From the NCBI GenBank assembly GCA_030831725.1, contig JAURKN010000070.1, forward strand, positions 1 to 10,887: a DNA stretch of 10,887 nucleotides. The letters are read 5' to 3'. How positions within the stretch are numbered: position 1 is the stretch's first letter; each line of letters starts with the position of its first letter. This DNA is from Ferruginibacter sp. (GTDB lineage: Bacteria; Bacteroidota; Bacteroidia; Chitinophagales; Chitinophagaceae). This document shows, piece by piece, positions 7,932 to 10,887 of the stretch. The notes under the pieces are model-generated. The model was not told the origin of the DNA. It searched no databases and saw only the letters and a program-made list of their open reading frames with translations. The position numbers were made by a program, and so were the translations under genes.

Positions 7932-9080
7932 ATGAATAACATATTCAAATCAATATTGGCCGGATTCACAGCTGTACTTGCCATGACGGCCTGCGACAAA
8001 GTTGATCCATTGCCAAACTATGGTAACGGCACAAATTCGGTGTTGAGTGCATCTACCAACACACTCGCCGCACAAGCAGCAGATTCATCCAACGCATTGG
8101 TTACTTTCAGTTGGACTTATCCTGATTATGCTACTGATTCTACGAATCATAAGTATATCCTTCAGATTGATTCTGCCGGAAAAGACTTTACGAATGCGTT
8201 TTCCAAAACCATTCTTGCTGCTACATCAGTTACATTCACTGCGAAAGAAGTAAATGACGCTTTGATGGGATTGGGTTTCACTTACAACGTTACCTATTCC
8301 ATTCAGGCCCGTTTGATTTCATCTTATGGCAACAACAATGAGCGTTTGATTTCAAACAGCATCACAATGACGGCTACGCCATACAAACTTCCACCTGCAG
8401 TAACACTACCTTTCACCAACAAATTATTTATTGTTGGAGGTGCGACAGATTTCGGATGGACAAATCCAAGCTCTATGCCTCCTGTGCGTGAACTGACCCG
8501 TTTGGATGAAACAACTTGGGGAGGTATTTACCACTTGAGCGGTAGCAGCGCCTACCTTTTGCTTCCTGAAGCAGGAAACTGGGGCAACAAATATTCCGTT
8601 CAGGATAATAGCATTCCTGGAGCAGCAAACACGGGTGCATTCGGATATAATTTCCCACAGGATATTCCGGGAAGTGTTGCTGAAGGCGACAACTGGTACA
8701 GAATGATTTTCGATTTCCAAATCGGAAGATATACTGTTACCAAAGTGAACAACCCAATGCGTGAAACCTTGTATATCACAGGAGACGCAACACCAAGCGG
8801 TTGGACAAACTCACCAGGTAACGCACAAGCCATGACAATGGTGAGCAATGGTGTTTTCGAAATCACCATGGCCTTGCAACCAGGTAAATTGTACAAGTTT
8901 TTGGATACCGACGCACAATGGCAACCACAGTTCGGAGGATCATCTGCATCGGGCGGTGATTTGGGAGCCAACTACGGAGGCGGGGGAGATCCTGCCGCTA
9001 TTCCTACTCCTGCTTTGGCAGGAAACTACAAGATTCGTGTGAATTTTGTAAAGAATACCTATGAAGTGATTCCTCAGTAA
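7932..9080 (+). CDS. SusE/SusF-like surface lipoprotein with two starch-binding modules
   Basis: A 382-aa lipoprotein; the lipobox is MTAC (Cys21), followed by DKVDP. The domain order is a SusE-type N-terminal Ig-like domain (about 30-150, with FSWTYPDY and YILQIDSAGKDF), module 1 (about 164-272, LFIVGGATDFGWTNP, NWGNKYS) and module 2 (about 279-382, LYITGDATPSGWTN, QWQPQFGG). This equals the architecture and length of B. thetaiotaomicron SusE, although the gene occupies the SusF position. Candidate aromatic contacts are W176 and W217 in module 1 and W291 and W330 in module 2. Module 2 has Q where the other modules carry the Lys of the WxxKY motif, so its affinity may differ. The N-terminal domain is clearly paralogous to that of the preceding gene, suggesting tandem duplication. 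It is the last gene of the operon; a strong hairpin terminator follows 24 bp after the stop. It binds glucan and does not cleave it. Confidence 0.88.
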   Translation: MNNIFKSILAGFTAVLAMTACDKVDPLPNYGNGTNSVLSASTNTLAAQAADSSNALVTFSWTYPDYATDSTNHKYILQIDSAGKDFTNAFSKTILAATSVTFTAKEVNDALMGLGFTYNVTYSIQARLISSYGNNNERLISNSITMTATPYKLPPAVTLPFTNKLFIVGGATDFGWTNPSSMPPVRELTRLDETTWGGIYHLSGSSAYLLLPEAGNWGNKYSVQDNSIPGAANTGAFGYNFPQDIPGSVAEGDNWYRMIFDFQIGRYTVTKVNNPMRETLYITGDATPSGWTNSPGNAQAMTMVSNGVFEITMALQPGKLYKFLDTDAQWQPQFGGSSASGGDLGANYGGGGDPAAIPTPALAGNYKIRVNFVKNTYEVIPQ

Positions 9081-9104
9081 TAAGGAAATACATCAAATAA
9101 TATC

Positions 9105-9127
9105 GAACCCCGGCTTGTCCGGGGTTC
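9105..9127 (+). terminator. Rho-independent-type terminator of the susCD-SusE/F operon
   Basis: GAACCCCGG (9105-9113) pairs perfectly with CCGGGGTTC (9119-9127): nine base pairs with a CTTGT loop, followed by the T-rich tract TTTCATTTT. It begins 24 bp after the stop of the last operon gene. In this AT-rich gap the GC-rich stem stands out strongly. It separates the PUL operon from the lipoprotein gene at 9269. Confidence 0.9.
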
Positions 9128-9164
9128 TTTCATTTTCGGAGACAAAAATTATTATCGGACATGT

Positions 9165-9192
9165 TTTGGAACAGATAAATTGCATACTTTCG
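9165..9192 (+). promoter_or_regulatory. Candidate promoter of the lipoprotein gene at 9269
   Basis: TTTG (9165-9168) is followed after 16 bp by TACTTTCG (9185-9192), 7 of 8 to the Bacteroidota -7 box TAnnTTTG. The spacer is slightly short. An independent promoter is expected here because a terminator lies just upstream, and this is the best match I find in the 188-bp gap. The remaining leader of about 70 nt is A-rich, with no Shine-Dalgarno sequence, like the leaders of the other genes in the window. Confidence 0.25.
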
Positions 9193-9268
9193 AAAATTAG
9201 ATAATAATCATCAACTTTGTTTATCTGCAAAAGCAAGATACAAGTCTACAAAAAACAAATATAAAAAC

Positions 9269-10432
9269 ATGAAAAGGTCTCTTTCCTATCTGTTATTTTC
9301 TTTGGTTGTCTTTTTGAGCGCATGTAAGAAAGACCAGGTTACTGATCCGACAGGCGAAGTGGTGAATGCCACTATTGTTGGAAAAGTGGTTGCAGCCAAC
9401 ATGCAAACCCCCATTAGCAGGGCTTTGGTTTTTGTAAATACAGCATCAAATACGTATTTCACCTATACAAACCAGGAAGGAGAGTTTCAACTTGGAGTAC
9501 CGGCAGGAGAGCAGGAATTAAGGATACAGACCGGAAAAGGGAACCATTTTAGAACCATTGTAAACATCACAGTAGAACCAAATCAGACCTTGGTGTTGAA
9601 TGAGACCCTCAGACTGAATCAGGTTGCCACATTCGCTTATTTGCCCGGAAATTATGATAAGATAGAAGCGATCTTGCGCGATTCATTGGGTTATCAGGCA
9701 ACTCCACTTTATGCTACCGATTTTCAGACTTTGGCATCATTAGCCCGCTTCGATGCCATTTTTCTAAACTGTGGTGTAACAAACGTATTGCCAAGTGGAA
9801 TTACGGACTATTTGTTGTCACAATATGTGGCACTGGGTGGAAGTATTTATGCTTCTGATTTTTCCATGAATTTTTTAGATGGAATCAACAATACTTTGCC
9901 ATGCCCGATTCAAAGAGATTATGGATTCATACCGGATTCAACAGTATGTAGCAAAAGAATAGGCGTTTCAAGCTTCATCAATGGAGCATCGATTGCCTCA
10001 TATGACCTTGGGCTTTTTCTTAATAAAACCAATATCGATTTGGTATACAACCTTAGTGCCTGGGAAAAAATCCAGTTTGTAGATGAAAACTATTGGGAAG
10101 TACTTGTTCGCGACAGCAGCCAAGAAGCGTTGCTCATCCGTACAAATCAATTTGAAAATCCTTTCGGAGGCACACCCAACATCACTATAGGAACAACAGA
10201 TACTTCACATGTGACCATATGTCACCAAACCGGACTCAACAACCAAACGGTTACGTTAACTGTGAGTACCACTTCGTTACAATCTCACTTGTTACATGGC
10301 GATACGGTAGGCGCTTGCAACAATCCAAACAATAGCGGATGGGTTTATTATACTACATTCCACAACGAACACAATGGTAGAATCAATTCGGATACCAGAA
10401 AAATATTGGAATATATGATTTTGAATTTGTAG
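9269..10432 (+). CDS. Lipoprotein with carboxypeptidase-regulatory-like and amidotransferase-like regions plus a Cys/His insert
   Basis: A 387-aa protein of unknown function. The signal peptide MKRSLSYLLFSLVVFLSAC has a lipobox with Cys19, followed by KKDQ. Residues about 34-115 form a carboxypeptidase-regulatory-like beta domain (ATIVGKVVAANMQTPISRA, NQEGEFQLGVPAGEQEL). Residues about 120-300 alternate predicted strands and helices, with FDAIFLNCG, LLSQYVALGGSIYASDFS and the late WVYYTTFHNEHNG (358-370), a pattern seen in class I glutamine-amidotransferase-like (ThuA/PfpI-type) folds. Catalytic residues cannot be assigned. Between these parts sits an insert at about 314-350: VTICHQTG, then TLTVSTTSLQSHLLHGDTVGAC, with C318, H319, H340, H343, D345 and C350 as possible metal ligands. 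This resembles a short CH...HLxHGDxxGxC module familiar from secreted Bacteroidota proteins. A terminator separates it from the PUL, so a role in starch use is not implied. The call as a lipoprotein is firm; the fold of the middle part is tentative. Confidence 0.82.
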   Translation: MKRSLSYLLFSLVVFLSACKKDQVTDPTGEVVNATIVGKVVAANMQTPISRALVFVNTASNTYFTYTNQEGEFQLGVPAGEQELRIQTGKGNHFRTIVNITVEPNQTLVLNETLRLNQVATFAYLPGNYDKIEAILRDSLGYQATPLYATDFQTLASLARFDAIFLNCGVTNVLPSGITDYLLSQYVALGGSIYASDFSMNFLDGINNTLPCPIQRDYGFIPDSTVCSKRIGVSSFINGASIASYDLGLFLNKTNIDLVYNLSAWEKIQFVDENYWEVLVRDSSQEALLIRTNQFENPFGGTPNITIGTTDTSHVTICHQTGLNNQTVTLTVSTTSLQSHLLHGDTVGACNNPNNSGWVYYTTFHNEHNGRINSDTRKILEYMILNL

Positions 10433-10472
10433 TTCTACTGAAATCTTAGTTTTATGGAATGCAGACTTCTTT

Positions 10473-10887
10473 TTAAAAATTGATTTGCGCCTGTAACCTC
10501 AGTAAATTACCTTTTTGAAAATTAGATTTCAGAACATAGTCTTCAAATCTTCTCTTTGAAATAGTATAGTTAGCTACAAACTCAATAGATTTGTATGGTT
10601 GCCACTCAACACCTATTTCCCATTCATTAACATTATAACTTCTTGCGTCTAATTCATGTTTTTTTCCTCCTTGGTAATTCTGATATCTTGTGAATGGGAT
10701 GATGGTTTGATTCCCCTTTTTAAGAAGGTATGATATTGTGACATATCCACCTTTCAATTGTTTTGATTCAATAGAGTCTGTTTTTGAATTGAATTCCGGT
10801 CCTACTCCAATGTTATATTCGGCCTGTATCCCAAATGGTTTGGGATATAATATAAAACTTAATGCTGCTCTTTTATCAATATAAGAC
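10473..10887 (-). CDS. Phosphate-selective porin O/P-type outer-membrane protein, C-terminal fragment
   Basis: The reading frame is open from the right edge to the TAA at 10473, giving 137 residues of a longer gene whose start lies outside the window. No start codon should be assigned inside: the frame continues upstream of the TTG at 10757 without interruption (KPFGIQAEYNIGVGPEF). The sequence is all amphipathic beta-hairpins with alternating aromatic residues. The segment NEWEIGVEWQPYKSIEFVA, then YTISKRR, and the ending LLRLQAQINF with a terminal Phe match the last strands of OprO/OprP-like porins (PF07396 family). The C-terminal Phe is the usual signal for outer-membrane assembly by BAM. 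It converges on the lipoprotein gene with a 40-bp gap that contains no obvious terminator. By eye it is richer in A+T than the PUL genes. Despite the family name, the solute cannot be inferred. Confidence 0.78.
   Translation of the reverse strand, partial: SYIDKRAALSFILYPKPFGIQAEYNIGVGPEFNSKTDSIESKQLKGGYVTISYLLKKGNQTIIPFTRYQNYQGGKKHELDARSYNVNEWEIGVEWQPYKSIEFVANYTISKRRFEDYVLKSNFQKGNLLRLQAQINF

Noticed and set aside
8600..8971. Open frame of 123 codons on the minus strand within the two-module SusE/F gene
   Set aside because: It lies opposite the conserved binding modules and shows no signal peptide, motif or leader of its own.
10473..10757. A complete 94-residue protein starting at the TTG at 10757
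   Set aside because: The frame continues open to the window edge with porin-like strands upstream, so the TTG is an internal Leu codon and the gene is truncated by the window.
1..10887. tRNA, rRNA, CRISPR array, insertion sequence or attachment site
   Set aside because: I saw no cloverleaf-like sequence, regularly spaced repeats, transposase motifs or terminal inverted repeats on either strand.

Overview
The window looks like a piece of a Bacteroidota chromosome. It holds a starch/maltodextrin-type polysaccharide utilisation locus (PUL) of the Sus class. The evidence for the phylum is a complete SusC/SusD pair followed by two SusE/SusF-type lipoproteins, lipoprotein signal peptides throughout, A-rich leaders instead of Shine-Dalgarno sites, and promoter candidates resembling the Bacteroidota -7 box TAnnTTTG. 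I cannot name the genus.

Layout, left to right. (1) Positions 1-1935, minus strand: a SusA-like GH13 cyclomaltodextrinase/neopullulanase, followed 8 bp downstream by the first 26 codons of another exported protein that runs off the left edge. (2) Positions 1936-2430: a 495-bp AT-rich divergent intergenic region with candidate promoters in both directions and two TTTnCGCAAA motifs 23 bp apart that look like an operator. (3) Positions 2431-9080, plus strand: a tight four-gene operon, susC - susD - SusE-like (one CBM) - SusE/SusF-like (two CBMs), with gaps of 21, 19 and 28 bp, closed by a perfect 9-bp hairpin terminator at 9105-9127. (4) Positions 9269-10432, plus strand: a separate lipoprotein gene with an N-terminal carboxypeptidase-regulatory-like domain, an amidotransferase-like middle part and a short Cys/His insert. 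(5) Positions 10473-10887, minus strand: the 3' end of a gene for an outer-membrane porin of the phosphate-selective porin O/P type, convergent with the lipoprotein gene and running off the right edge.

How the genes work together (inference from the B. thetaiotaomicron Sus paradigm): the two SusE/F-like lipoproteins and SusD would hold alpha-glucan at the cell surface, SusC would import maltooligosaccharides in a TonB-dependent way, and the SusA-like enzyme would cut them to small sugars in the periplasm. The usual surface amylase (SusG), the GH97 enzyme (SusB) and a regulator (SusR or LacI type) are not inside the window; the truncated gene at the left edge could be one of the enzymes. The clearest oddities are the reduced and mosaic-looking SusE/SusF pair, the operator-like repeats between the divergent units, and the CH...HGD...C insert inside the lipoprotein at 9269-10432. 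The locus itself is a variant of a known system, and I see no clear sign of a wholly new one.
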